DNA of 64,000 nucleotides, taken from NCBI RefSeq assembly GCF_014174155.1, contig NZ_JABEQM010000003.1, positions 62,001 to 126,000 of the forward strand, given 5' to 3'. A program made the translations under genes and the position numbers. The notes under the pieces are model-generated. The model was not told where the DNA came from. It was given only the letters and a program-made list of their open reading frames with translations, and did no database searches. This DNA is from Gluconacetobacter tumulisoli (lineage in GTDB: Bacteria > Pseudomonadota > Alphaproteobacteria > Acetobacterales > Acetobacteraceae). Below, piece by piece: positions 43,852-52,664 of the stretch (positions are counted from its first letter, which is position 1; the number at the start of each line of letters is the position of its first letter).

Positions 43852-44829
43852 ATGAACCGCATGATCCGGGCGGCGGCGGCGCAGATCGCCCCCGTCTTCG
43901 ACGAGACGGGGCTGGGCACCGCCGAGAAAATCTGCCGCACCATCGCGGACGCCGCACGGCAGGGCGTGCAGATCATCGTCTTTCCCGAAACCATCGTGCC
44001 GTACTATCCCTATTTCTCGTTCATCCGTCCGGCGTTCCGGATGGGGGCGGAGCACCTGGCGCTGTACGACCGCGCGGTCGTCGTGCCCGGCCCGGTGACC
44101 GAGATGGTGGGCGCCGCGGCACGGGCGGCCGGGATGGTCGTCGTGCTGGGCGTCAACGAACGCGATTGCGGCACGCTGTACAACACGCAGCTGGTCTTCG
44201 ACGCGACGGGCGAGCTGATCCTGAAACGGCGCAAGATCACGCCGACCTATCACGAACGCATGGTCTGGGGGCAAGGCGACGGCGCCGGCCTGAAGGTGGT
44301 GGACAGTGCCGCCGGACGGATCGGTGCGCTGGCCTGCTGGGAGCATTACAACCCGCTGGCCCGCTACGCGCTGATGACCCAGCATGAGGAAATCCATTGC
44401 GCGCAGTTTCCCGGATCGCTGGTGGGACAGGTCTTCGCCGACCAGATGGAGGTGACGATCCGACATCATGCGCTGGAATCGGGATGTTTCGTCATCAATG
44501 CGACGGGGTGGCTGTCCGACGGGCAGATTTCTGACATCGCCGGCGACCCGGCGCTGGAAGGCCCGCTGCGCGGCGGCTGCTTCACCGCGATCGTCTCGCC
44601 GGAAGGAAAATTGCTGGCGGAACCCCTGTGCGAGGGCGAAGGACTGGTGCTGGCCGACCTCGATTTCGGCCTGATCACCAAGCGCAAGCGGATGATGGAT
44701 TCGGTCGGTCATTACGCGCGTCCCGAATTGTTGAGCCTGCTGCACGACCGCCGTCCGGCGCGGACGGTCCAGTACCGGGACGACCCGCCCGAGGCGGTGG
44801 AACCCGACAGTCTTCACGACAGGACATAA
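43852..44829 (+). CDS. nitC: Nit1-type nitrilase of the Nit1C cluster
   Basis: 325 residues. The Glu-Lys-Cys triad is complete: Glu46 in [13 protein letters not shown], Lys128 in [15 protein letters not shown] and Cys162 in [15 protein letters not shown]. It hydrolyses a nitrile to carboxylate and ammonia. The homologue NitC in Pseudomonas pseudoalcaligenes CECT5344 is required for growth on cyanide, where it acts on hydroxynitriles made when cyanide reacts with 2-oxoacids. GGGAGGGGAC precedes the ATG. All following genes are 3-4 bp apart or overlapping. Confidence 0.95.
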   Translation: MNRMIRAAAAQIAPVFDETGLGTAEKICRTIADAARQGVQIIVFPETIVPYYPYFSFIRPAFRMGAEHLALYDRAVVVPGPVTEMVGAAARAAGMVVVLGVNERDCGTLYNTQLVFDATGELILKRRKITPTYHERMVWGQGDGAGLKVVDSAAGRIGALACWEHYNPLARYALMTQHEEIHCAQFPGSLVGQVFADQMEVTIRHHALESGCFVINATGWLSDGQISDIAGDPALEGPLRGGCFTAIVSPEGKLLAEPLCEGEGLVLADLDFGLITKRKRMMDSVGHYARPELLSLLHDRRPARTVQYRDDPPEAVEPDSLHDRT

Positions 44830-44833
44830 GACG

Positions 44834-45943
44834 ATGCCGATCCCCGCCGCCGCGCCGACGGACAGCCGCCGGTTGATCACCGACCTTCAATCGCTGGGTC
44901 TGCAATTCGCCGGCAGCGGCGACGCCGTCGTCCGCAAGGGGGGCGCCGGTCCGTCGGACCACAGGGCGGTGACAATCGCCGGCCAGACCGTCATGGTGCC
45001 GATCTACACGATGGGTGCGCGTCGCTCGCCCTTCCTGGCCGATCCGCCCGACGCGCGGGGGGCGAGCGTGTTGCGGCACGAGGGCCGGCCGGTCGGCACT
45101 ATCCGCTTTCCGACGCCGCCGCGTTTCTATGGCCTGCAGACGGCGGACGGCATTCCCTATTGGAAAATTGCCTTGTTGCACGGGCGGGATACGCTGGCGA
45201 CCACGGTGCACCAGACCTGCATCCGCTATGCCGACCGGCGCACGTCGTGCCAGTTCTGCGCCATCGGCCAGTCGCTGGAGGCCGGCCGTACCATTGCCTA
45301 CAAGACGCCGCAGCACCTGGCCGAGGTCGCACGCGCGGCCGTCGAACTGGACGGCGTGCGGGACATGGTGCTGACGACCGGCACGCCCAACGCGGTCGAT
45401 CGCGGTGCCGCGGTCCTGGCGGACAGTACGGCGGCGATCAGGGCGGCGGTTGACCTGCCCATTCAGGTGCAATGCGAACCACCGCGCGACCATGCCTGGT
45501 TTGCCCGCCTGCGCGCGGCCGGGGCCGCCAGCCTGGGCATGCATCTGGAAGCCGCGACCCAGGACGTGCGGGCGCGGATCATGCCGGGCAAGGCGACCGT
45601 CAGCGTCGATCGTTACATGGACGCCTTCGCCGAGGCCGTGCCGGTCTTCGGACGCGGGCAGGTGAACACCTACATCCTCGCCGGGCTGGGCGACACGGCG
45701 GAGCAGATCCTGGCGCTGGCCGAACGGCTGATCGCGCTTGGCGTCTATCCGTTCGTCGTTCCGTTCGTGCCGATTTCCGGCACCCCGCTGGAACATCACC
45801 CGGCGCCGACGCCGGATTTCATGCGCGCGGTGCTGGCCCCGCTGGGCCGCATGCTGCGCGCCGCGGACATGCGGTCTTCCGCGATCAAGGCGGGGTGCGG
45901 CCGATGCGGCGCCTGTTCCTCGCTGTCCGCCTACGAGGATTGA
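44834..45943 (+). CDS. nitD: MSMEG_0568 family radical SAM protein
   Basis: 369 residues. The cluster-binding cysteines appear as Cys129, Cys139 and Cys142, that is CX9CX2C rather than the common CX3CX2C. GTIRFPTPPRFYGLQT before and TTGTPN, QCEPP and GLGDT after them are typical of the family. At the extreme C-terminus Cys355, Cys358 and Cys361 (CGRCGACSS) could hold a second cluster. The reaction is unknown; the family is restricted to Nit1C clusters. Starts 4 bp after the nitrilase stop. Confidence 0.92.
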   Translation: MPIPAAAPTDSRRLITDLQSLGLQFAGSGDAVVRKGGAGPSDHRAVTIAGQTVMVPIYTMGARRSPFLADPPDARGASVLRHEGRPVGTIRFPTPPRFYGLQTADGIPYWKIALLHGRDTLATTVHQTCIRYADRRTSCQFCAIGQSLEAGRTIAYKTPQHLAEVARAAVELDGVRDMVLTTGTPNAVDRGAAVLADSTAAIRAAVDLPIQVQCEPPRDHAWFARLRAAGAASLGMHLEAATQDVRARIMPGKATVSVDRYMDAFAEAVPVFGRGQVNTYILAGLGDTAEQILALAERLIALGVYPFVVPFVPISGTPLEHHPAPTPDFMRAVLAPLGRMLRAADMRSSAIKAGCGRCGACSSLSAYED

Positions 45944-45946
45944 GCG

Positions 45947-46504
45947 ATGGAAAGCGACCGGTTCGACGCCCCGCCTTTCGCGCCCAGCGAATATATCGTC
46001 CGGCTGGCGCGCACGCGCTGGGAGCGGGCGGGGCATTTCGCCCTGCGGCGGGCGGTCTTCTGCCAGGAACAGCGCGTCTTTGCGACCGACGATCGCGACG
46101 CGGTCGACGATGTCGCGATCCCCATCGTCGCCGCCTGCTGCGTCGCGGGCATGCCCGAACAGGTGGTGGGCGCGGTGCGGATCCATGAATCGGAACCGGG
46201 CTTGTGGCGCGGGTCGCGGCTGGCGGTGCATGCGGACCATCGGCGGCTGGGCCGCATCGGCGGCGAGCTGATCCGCATGGCCGTCTGCACCGCGCACGGG
46301 CTGGGCGCCACGCGCTTCCTGGCGCAGGTGCAGGCGCAGAACGTGCCGTTCTTCCGACGCCTGCACTGGCATAGCCTGGAGGAGATCGCCCTGCACGGCC
46401 TGCCGCACCATGTGATGGAGGCCGACCTGGCGCAGTACCTGCCCCATGGATGCGAGCAGACCTGGCTGCTGCGGCCGCAGCGCGCGGCGCGGAGGCGGGC
46501 ATGA
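45947..46504 (+). CDS. nitE: MSMEG_0567/sll0786 family N-acetyltransferase
   Basis: 185 residues. A GNAT fold is suggested by LRRAVFCQEQRVF (acceptor side), VVGAVRIHESEPGLWRGSRLAV and the acetyl-CoA loop HRRLGRIGGELIRMAV, then FLAQVQAQNVPFFRRLHWHSL. Fourth gene of the Nit1C operon. The acceptor is not known. It starts 3 bp after the radical SAM gene and its stop overlaps the next start. Confidence 0.92.
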   Translation: MESDRFDAPPFAPSEYIVRLARTRWERAGHFALRRAVFCQEQRVFATDDRDAVDDVAIPIVAACCVAGMPEQVVGAVRIHESEPGLWRGSRLAVHADHRRLGRIGGELIRMAVCTAHGLGATRFLAQVQAQNVPFFRRLHWHSLEEIALHGLPHHVMEADLAQYLPHGCEQTWLLRPQRAARRRA

Positions 46505-47475
46505 CGGTCCCCGACCTCGCGGCACTGGCCCGCCAGATCCGCGAGGGGCAGGCGCTGGCGGGCAAGCACGACATCGCCGGGGTCGTGGCACGCCTGGGGC
46601 TTCCCGCCGACGGGGCGCCGCGCCTTGGGGATGATTGCGCCGCCATTCCGGATGGCGACGGCTTCCTGCTGTTCGCCACCGAAGGGTTCCAGGACGGGTT
46701 CGTGCAGTCCATGCCCTGGTTCGCGGGCTATTGCGGCGTCATGGTCAATGCCGGCGACGTGGCGGCGATGGGCGGCCGGCCCATCGCCGTGGTCGACGCG
46801 CTGTGGAGCCGGGATGGCGACCAGGCGGCGCCGATCCTGCAAGGGCTGGCCGATGGCGCGCGCACCTACGGCATCCCGGTGCTGGGCGGGCATACCAATC
46901 TGCGCGCCGGCCAGCAGGCCCTGTCGGTCGCCATCCTGGGCCGTGCCCGCCGCCTGCTGACCAGCTTCGACGCCCGCCCCGGCGAGGTGCTGGTCGCGGC
47001 CATCGACCTGCGCGGCCGCTGGCACGATCCGCACCCGTTCTGGGATGCCAGTTCCGCGCTGTGCGGCACGGAGGCGGCCGGGCGCCTGCGCGGGGACCTG
47101 GATATCCTGCCCGGCATCGCCGAGGACGGGCTGAGCCGCGCCGCCAAGGATATCAGCATGGCCGGCCTGGTCGGCACGGCCCTGATGCTGGCCGAATGCT
47201 CGCGCATCGGCATCACCATAGACCTTGGCGTCCTTCCCGCGCCGCCGGGCGTGGACATGGGGCGGTGGCTGGCGGCTTTCCCCAGCTATGGTTTCCTGCT
47301 GACCGCGCGACCGGACGACGTGCCCGCCGTCCTGGCCCGCTTCGCCGCGCGCGGCATCGCGGCGTCGGCCATCGGCACCTGCCAGGACGGGACGCACCTC
47401 GACCTGATCCGGGACGGGGTGCGCGAGACGGTCTGGGACCTGGCGCATGCGCCCCTGATGGGATGCGCGCCATGA
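46501..47475 (+). CDS. nitF: sll0787 family AIR synthase-like protein
   Basis: 324 residues. The AIRS/PurM fold shows in LGDDCAAIPDGDGFLLFATEGF (ATP-binding side; key GDDCAAIPDGD), FAGYCGVMVNAGDVAAMGGRPIA (key NAGDVAAMGG), PVLGGHTNL and KDISMAGLVGTALML. Members resemble PurM, ThiL and SelD, which activate a carbonyl or acid with ATP. The substrate is unknown. ATG 46501 overlaps the acetyltransferase stop. A more upstream start lies within that gene. Confidence 0.92.
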   Translation: MTVPDLAALARQIREGQALAGKHDIAGVVARLGLPADGAPRLGDDCAAIPDGDGFLLFATEGFQDGFVQSMPWFAGYCGVMVNAGDVAAMGGRPIAVVDALWSRDGDQAAPILQGLADGARTYGIPVLGGHTNLRAGQQALSVAILGRARRLLTSFDARPGEVLVAAIDLRGRWHDPHPFWDASSALCGTEAAGRLRGDLDILPGIAEDGLSRAAKDISMAGLVGTALMLAECSRIGITIDLGVLPAPPGVDMGRWLAAFPSYGFLLTARPDDVPAVLARFAARGIAASAIGTCQDGTHLDLIRDGVRETVWDLAHAPLMGCAP

Positions 47476-48617
47476 CGCGGCGGATCGGCATCGTGGCGCA
47501 TTCCACCAATCCGCGCGGCGGCGTCGTGCATGCCATGCACCTGGCCGAGGCCCTGTGCGCGGCAGGCGACGATGTCACCCTGATCGCGCCGGACGTCGCG
47601 GGGAGCGGTTTTTTTCGCCAGCCTGCCTGCCCGGTGATCTGCATCCCCGCGCGGCCCGCGGCCGACGTCGCGTCGATGGTCGAACGGCGGATCGTCGAGA
47701 TCCGCGACGCCGTGCGGGGACTGCGGCTGGATATCGTCCACGCGCAGGATCCGATCGGCGCGAACGCGCTGGCCGACCTGGTCGCCGAGGGGGCGCTGCC
47801 GGGCTTCGTCCGGACGGTGCATCACCTGGACCGGTTCGACGATGCGCGCCTGGCGGCACGGCAGGACCGGGGTGTCCGCGCGGCGACGGAAGTACTGTGC
47901 GTCAGCGACATGTGGCGGGTCGCGCTGCGCGATCGCTATGGACGCGACGTCGAGGTCGTCGGCAATGGCGTCGATACCCGGCGGTACGCGTCCTATGCCG
48001 ATGGCCATGACGACGGAATCCGCCGCGCATTGGGGCTGGACGAGGACGCCGTCATCGTGCTGGCCGTGGGCGGGGTGGAGGCACGCAAGAACACCATCGC
48101 CCTGTTCGATGCCTGCCTGGCGTTGCGGAGCGACTGGCCGCGCCTGCATCTGGTGATCGCGGGTGGCGCGACGCTGCTGGACCATGGGGCCTATCGCGCC
48201 GCCTTCGACGCGCGGGTGCGGACCGCCGGCGGGGCCGGCTGGGTGACTCTGGCCGGAGTGATCGCCGACGATGCCATGCCGGCGCTGTACCGCGCAGCAC
48301 ATGTCCTGGCCTATCCGTCGGTGAGCGAAGGGTTCGGCCTCTGCCCGCTGGAAGCCCTGGCCTGCGGCATTCCCGTCGTGCTGCCGCGCCAGGCGCCGTT
48401 CAGCGAACATCTGCGGGCCGACGACGCCCTGTGGTGCGGCCCCGGCGACGCCGATGGCCTGCACGGGGCCATCGGCCGCGCGCTGGAGGCCGGAACGCGG
48501 CGGACGTTTCGCGCGCGGGGGCCGGAGATCGCCGGCCGCTTCACCTGGGCGACCGTCGCCGCCGCGCATCACCCCGCCTATGACCGCCTGTCCCGAAAGG
48601 CCGCCGTCGATGCCTGA
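47472..48617 (+). CDS. MSMEG_0565 family glycosyltransferase
   Basis: 381 residues, GT4 type with two Rossmann domains. The N-terminal GGVVHAMHLAEAL loop binds the acceptor side; VVGNGVDTRRY starts the second domain; SVSEGFGLCPLEALACG is the EX7E sugar-nucleotide motif. The presence of a glycosyltransferase suggests that the Nit1C pathway makes or handles a glycosylated product, not only ammonia. ATG 47472 overlaps the AIR-synthase-like stop, and the end overlaps the MSMEG_0570 gene. Confidence 0.92.
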   Translation: MTRRIGIVAHSTNPRGGVVHAMHLAEALCAAGDDVTLIAPDVAGSGFFRQPACPVICIPARPAADVASMVERRIVEIRDAVRGLRLDIVHAQDPIGANALADLVAEGALPGFVRTVHHLDRFDDARLAARQDRGVRAATEVLCVSDMWRVALRDRYGRDVEVVGNGVDTRRYASYADGHDDGIRRALGLDEDAVIVLAVGGVEARKNTIALFDACLALRSDWPRLHLVIAGGATLLDHGAYRAAFDARVRTAGGAGWVTLAGVIADDAMPALYRAAHVLAYPSVSEGFGLCPLEALACGIPVVLPRQAPFSEHLRADDALWCGPGDADGLHGAIGRALEAGTRRTFRARGPEIAGRFTWATVAAAHHPAYDRLSRKAAVDA

Positions 48618-48906
48618 AATGCTGTTTCACGTCCGATGGCCGGACGGTGCGGAAAGCCGGTGCTATTCGCCGTCGCTGGTCGTCGCCGACCATCTGGCGT
48701 GCGGGCAATCCTATCGCGTGCCGGACTTCCTGGCCCGCAGTCGTGCGGCCCTCACCGAGGCCAGCGCACGGGTGCAGGCCCGGTACGGTTTCCCCTGCAG
48801 CCGTGCGCTGGCGCAACTGGACGAGATCGAGCGCCGATGCGCCGCCTTCGCGGAGGCGCCCGGCGCGCGGATTCATGTCGTGGGATTCGATCAACATTCA
48901 TCCTGA
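48610..48906 (+). CDS. MSMEG_0570 family protein
   Basis: 98 residues. MLFHVRWPDGAESRCYSPSLVV and YRVPDFLARSRAALTEASARVQ are characteristic of this small, uncharacterised Nit1C family. Pattern: a short beta hairpin, then helices. The start lies in the last codons of the glycosyltransferase gene. Function unknown. Confidence 0.9.
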   Translation: MPEMLFHVRWPDGAESRCYSPSLVVADHLACGQSYRVPDFLARSRAALTEASARVQARYGFPCSRALAQLDEIERRCAAFAEAPGARIHVVGFDQHSS

Positions 48907-48923
48907 CAGCAGGAGACTCCATC

Positions 48924-50195
48924 ATGACAGAAACGAAATGCCCCGTGGTGATCGTGGGCGGCGGACAGGCGGGCCTGTCGCTCAGCTGGTATCTCTGCCG
49001 CCTGGACGTGGCCCATGTGGTGCTGGAGGCCAGGACCGCCTGCCATGCCTGGGAAGACGAACGCTGGGACAGTTTTTCGCTGGTGACGCCCAACTGGCAA
49101 TGCGACCTGCCGGGCCACCCCTACCGGGGTGACGATCCGCACGGCTTCATGGTCAAGCAGGAAATCGTGGAGTACGTGCAGGGCTTCGTGAAATCCTTCG
49201 ATCCGCCGCTGCGGTGCGGCGTGCGCGTGACCGACGTCAGCCGTGCGGACGGGGGCTATCGGGTGGAAACGACCGATGGCGTCTATGTGGCCGCGCACGT
49301 CGTGATCGCGACCGGCGCCTATGGCGAGGCGGTCATTCCCGGATATGCCAGCGCCATCGATCCGGCGATTACGCAAATACATTCCCAGGCCTATCGCAAT
49401 CCGCACGCCCTGCCCGAGGGCGCGGTGCTGGTCGTCGGCAGCGGGCAGTCGGGCGCGCAGATCGTCGAGGATCTGCATCTGGCGGGACGCAAGGTGCATC
49501 TGTGCGTCGGCAACGCGCCGCGGGTCTCGCGTTTCTATCGGGCGCGCGACGTGGTCGACTGGCTTGCCGACATGAAATTCTACGACCTCACCGTCGACCG
49601 GCATCCGTTGCGCGACGGGGCGCGGGACAAGACGAACCATTACGTCACCGGCCGCAATGGCGGCCACGATCTGGATCTGCGCCAGTTCGCCCTTGAAGGT
49701 GTCGACCTGCACGGCAGCCTGAAGAACATTCGTGACGATGTCGCATGTTTCGGAAACGACCTGGCTGAAAACCTGGACGACGCCGACCGGACCAATGCGA
49801 ACATCAAGGCGTCGATCGACGCCTATATCGCCCGCGAGGGCATCACGGCGCCGACGGAGGCGCCCTATGTGCCGGTCTGGACGCCGGACGGGGGAAATGC
49901 GTCGCTGGACCTGAAGGCGGCGGGCATCACCAGCATCATCTGGTGCATCGGCTTTCGGCCCGATTATCGCTGGATCGACGTGCCGGTGTTCAACGGGCGG
50001 GGGCAGCCGGTCTGGCATCGGGGCGAGACGGAACAGCCCGGCCTGGCGTTCCTGGGCCTGCCCTGGCAGCACACATGGGGATCGGCACGGTTTTCCGGCA
50101 TTTCCCGCGATGCGGCCTATCTGGCGGGCAGGATCGTCGGGCGTCCGGTGCCGGTCGCCGATGCGTCGTCGGCCCGCCTCGGGGCCCTGGTCTGA
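48924..50195 (+). CDS. nitH: MSMEG_0569 family flavin-dependent oxidoreductase
   Basis: 423 residues. FAD-binding VVIVGGGQAGLSLSWYL at the N-terminus and a second nucleotide motif VLVVGSGQSGAQI near residue 170 give the layout of a flavoprotein monooxygenase of the FMO/BVMO type. WCIGFRPDYRWID near the C-terminus is typical. It may oxidise the nitrile or its precursor. Preceded by AGGAGA. Last core Nit1C gene; after it a pair of hairpins and then an acyl-CoA synthetase gene. Confidence 0.93.
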   Translation: MTETKCPVVIVGGGQAGLSLSWYLCRLDVAHVVLEARTACHAWEDERWDSFSLVTPNWQCDLPGHPYRGDDPHGFMVKQEIVEYVQGFVKSFDPPLRCGVRVTDVSRADGGYRVETTDGVYVAAHVVIATGAYGEAVIPGYASAIDPAITQIHSQAYRNPHALPEGAVLVVGSGQSGAQIVEDLHLAGRKVHLCVGNAPRVSRFYRARDVVDWLADMKFYDLTVDRHPLRDGARDKTNHYVTGRNGGHDLDLRQFALEGVDLHGSLKNIRDDVACFGNDLAENLDDADRTNANIKASIDAYIAREGITAPTEAPYVPVWTPDGGNASLDLKAAGITSIIWCIGFRPDYRWIDVPVFNGRGQPVWHRGETEQPGLAFLGLPWQHTWGSARFSGISRDAAYLAGRIVGRPVPVADASSARLGALV

Positions 50196-50250
50196 AACCC
50201 GCCAGAGACCACCGGCCTCTGAAACCGATCTGTTGATCCATGATCGGGGT

Positions 50251-50288
50251 CCAGGGCCTCAGGCCCTGGCGGTTCGGGCGAAGCCCGA
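50251..50288. repeat. Two tandem hairpins, REP-like element
   Basis: CCAGGGCC-TCA-GGCCCTGG (50251-50269) and TCGGGC-GAA-GCCCGA (50274-50288) stand side by side in the 123-bp gap between the flavin oxidoreductase and the acyl-CoA synthetase gene. Tandem GC stems in an intergenic gap are typical of REP/BIME elements, which can damp transcription or protect the upstream mRNA. A related core (AGGGCC..GGCCCT) occurs at 52633-52658. Genome-wide copy number cannot be judged here. Confidence 0.55.
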
Positions 50289-50318
50289 TTGCTGGCGCAA
50301 CACGCATTGGAACCGATC

Positions 50319-52112
50319 ATGTTTCCCTGGACAACCCACCGCGACATGATGGCGGCGTATCGCGCCGATCCCGACGGGTTCTGGCTGTCGGCGGCGCGCA
50401 ATATCGCCTGGACGCGCCATCCCGAGGGAGCCGCCACGCGGCGCGCCGACGGATGGCATGACTGGTTCGCCGGCGGGTGGCTGAACAGCTGCTACAACGC
50501 TGTCGATCGCCATGTCGATGCCGGCCATGGGGACCGAGACGCCCTGATCTGGCATGGGGAGGCGGTCGGGGCGACTGAAACCCTGACCTATGCGACGCTG
50601 CGTGCACGGGTTGCGGGGTTCGCGGGCGGACTACGCGACCTGGGTGTCGGGAAAGGGGACCGTGTCCTGGTCTCCATGCCCAGCCTGCCCGAAACCGTGA
50701 TCGCCATGCTGGCCTGCGCCCGCCTGGGCGCCATCCATGTCGTCGTCTTCGGGGGCTATGCCGCGCGGGAACTGGCGGCGCGGATCGACGACACCACGCC
50801 CAAGGTCGTGATTTCCGCGACATGCGGGTTCCAGGGGCGAACCATGGTGCCCCACATGCCGTTGCTGGAGGAAGCCCTGGCGCTGGCGGCCCATCGTCCG
50901 TCGGCCTGCGTGGTTCTGCGGCGCCCGGCCTGTCCGGTCACGCTGCGGCCCGGTCGCGACCATGATTTCCACGCGCTGGAACATCACGCCCCGGCCGACC
51001 CGGTCGCGGTGCGGGCCGAGGATCCACTTTATATTCTGCATACCTCGGGTACGACCGGTTCGCCCAAGGGGGTCGTGCGCGACAATGGGGGTCATGCGGT
51101 GGCGCTGACCCTGTCGATGGAACTGATCTATGGCATGGCGCCAGGTCAGGTGTTCTTCACCACGTCCGACCTGGGCTGGGTGGTCGGGCATTCCTATGCG
51201 GTCTATGCGCCGCTGCTTGCCGGCTGCACCAGCCTGTTTGCCGAAGGACCGCTGGATGCGCGGACCATCCTGCCGCTCTGCGCCCGGCATCGCGTGCGGA
51301 TTCTGTTTACCACGCCGACCAGCCTACGCCTGATGCGTCGGCAGGCGGCCGACGGCCCGCTGTCCGGCGGCCCGGACCTGGCGGCGGTGTTCGTGGCGGG
51401 GGAACGGTCGGACCCGGACCTGCTGGCCTGGGCGGAGCAGGGCCTCGGCCGGCCGGTCCTGGACCATTGGTGGCAGACGGAAACGGGATGGAGCATCGCG
51501 GGGCCCTGTCTCGGCCTTCGGGACGCGGACCTGACCGCGCGGCCGGGACCGGGTTTCGACCTGCATGTCGGTGCCGCCGACGGGATGCCGGCGCGGGAAG
51601 GTGAATTTATGCTGCGCCTGCCCCTGCCGCCGGGATGCCTGTCGGGGATCTGGCGCGGCGGGGGGGCGTTTCCGGCACGGTACCTGGACCGCACCCGGCA
51701 ATTCTATCGGACGTTCGATGTCGGCGCGCTGGAAGTGGACGGTACGGTCCGGCTGACGGCGCGGGTGGACGACGTCATCAAGGTCGCCGGCCGGCGCATC
51801 GCCAGCGGCCAGTTGGAAGACGCGATCGCGGCCCATCCCATGGTGGGCGAATGCGCGGTGGTGGGGGTGCCCAGCGGGCTGCGGGGCGAAATTCCGGTGG
51901 CCTATGTCGTGCCCTCGGTCCCGGCCGCGACGGTTCCGGGGCTGGGTGCGGAATTGGTGGCCCTGGTGCGCCGGCAGGTCGGCCCGTTCACCGGTTTGCG
52001 GGACGTCGTCTTCGTCGACAGCCTGCCGCGCACGCGTTCTGGCAAGATCGTCCGCCGGGCGTTGCGCGACGGGCCGCCACGTGTCGAAGCCCGGGCCATC
52101 CACGCCCTGTAG
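50319..52112 (+). CDS. Acyl-CoA synthetase (propionyl-CoA/acetyl-CoA synthetase-like)
   Basis: 597 residues. ANL-family motifs are complete: ATP loop HTSGTTGSPKGVVRD near residue 245, DHWWQTETGWSIAGP near 390, and the C-terminal SLPRTRSGKIVRRAL with the adenylation lysine. The FGGYAARELAARIDD and WVVGHSYAVYAPL segments are close to PrpE-type enzymes, which activate propionate or other short acids. Placed right after Nit1C, it may activate the carboxylate made by the nitrilase. ATG 50319 has a weak ribosome site. TTG 50289 is an alternative that would run into the hairpin. Confidence 0.9.
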   Translation: MFPWTTHRDMMAAYRADPDGFWLSAARNIAWTRHPEGAATRRADGWHDWFAGGWLNSCYNAVDRHVDAGHGDRDALIWHGEAVGATETLTYATLRARVAGFAGGLRDLGVGKGDRVLVSMPSLPETVIAMLACARLGAIHVVVFGGYAARELAARIDDTTPKVVISATCGFQGRTMVPHMPLLEEALALAAHRPSACVVLRRPACPVTLRPGRDHDFHALEHHAPADPVAVRAEDPLYILHTSGTTGSPKGVVRDNGGHAVALTLSMELIYGMAPGQVFFTTSDLGWVVGHSYAVYAPLLAGCTSLFAEGPLDARTILPLCARHRVRILFTTPTSLRLMRRQAADGPLSGGPDLAAVFVAGERSDPDLLAWAEQGLGRPVLDHWWQTETGWSIAGPCLGLRDADLTARPGPGFDLHVGAADGMPAREGEFMLRLPLPPGCLSGIWRGGGAFPARYLDRTRQFYRTFDVGALEVDGTVRLTARVDDVIKVAGRRIASGQLEDAIAAHPMVGECAVVGVPSGLRGEIPVAYVVPSVPAATVPGLGAELVALVRRQVGPFTGLRDVVFVDSLPRTRSGKIVRRALRDGPPRVEARAIHAL

Positions 52113-52124
52113 GAGGAAGACCGC

Positions 52125-52598
52125 ATGTCCGAAACCCGTCTCCCCGTGCCGCCCTTTACGGCCGAGACCGCGATCCGCAAGGTGCGCGGCGCCGAGGATG
52201 GCTGGAACAGTTGCGACCCGCATCGCGTGTCGCTGGTCTACACGCCCGACAGTTTCTGGCGGAACCGGTCGGAATTCATCCAGGGCCGTTCGGCGATCAT
52301 CGCCTTCCTGACCCGTAAATGGCAGGCGGAACTGGAATATCGGCTGGTCAAGGAGCTTTGGGCCTTCACCGACAACCGGTTGGCCGTCCGCTTCGCCTAT
52401 GAATGGCATGATGCGGCCGGAAACTGGTTCCGGTCCTACGGCAACGAAAACTGGGAATTCGAGGCGAACGGACTGATGCGCCGGCGCTTCGCCTGCATCA
52501 ACGACCTGCCGATCCGCGACGACGAGCGCAAATTCTTCTGGGACCGCGCAGGGCCGCGTCCGGCCGATCATCCGGGCCTGTCGGACCTGGGACTGTAG
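52125..52598 (+). CDS. DUF1348/NTF2-like protein
   Basis: 157 residues. [44 protein letters not shown] (key [19 protein letters not shown]) and CINDLPI are the DUF1348 signature, a cone-shaped NTF2-like fold that often binds small hydrophobic compounds. Function unknown. A strong AGGAGGAAGA site and a 12-bp gap to the synthetase gene show that the two form a unit. It is the last plus-strand gene of the block. Confidence 0.92.
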   Translation: MSETRLPVPPFTAETAIRKVRGAEDGWNSCDPHRVSLVYTPDSFWRNRSEFIQGRSAIIAFLTRKWQAELEYRLVKELWAFTDNRLAVRFAYEWHDAAGNWFRSYGNENWEFEANGLMRRRFACINDLPIRDDERKFFWDRAGPRPADHPGLSDLGL

Positions 52599-52632
52599 GT
52601 CCCGGGATTACAAGACCCGGGATCGCAGGAAG

Positions 52633-52658
52633 CCGGCAAGGGCCAAGGCCCTTGCCGG
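52633..52658. terminator. Perfect 12-bp hairpin between convergent genes
   Basis: CCGGCAAGGGCC-AA-GGCCCTTGCCGG, an exact inverted repeat, lies between the DUF1348 stop and the M3 peptidase stop. It can act on both strands. There is no T-tract. Its core resembles the repeat at 50251, so it may be another copy of the same REP-like family serving as terminator. Confidence 0.6.
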
Positions 52659-52664
52659 AGCGCG

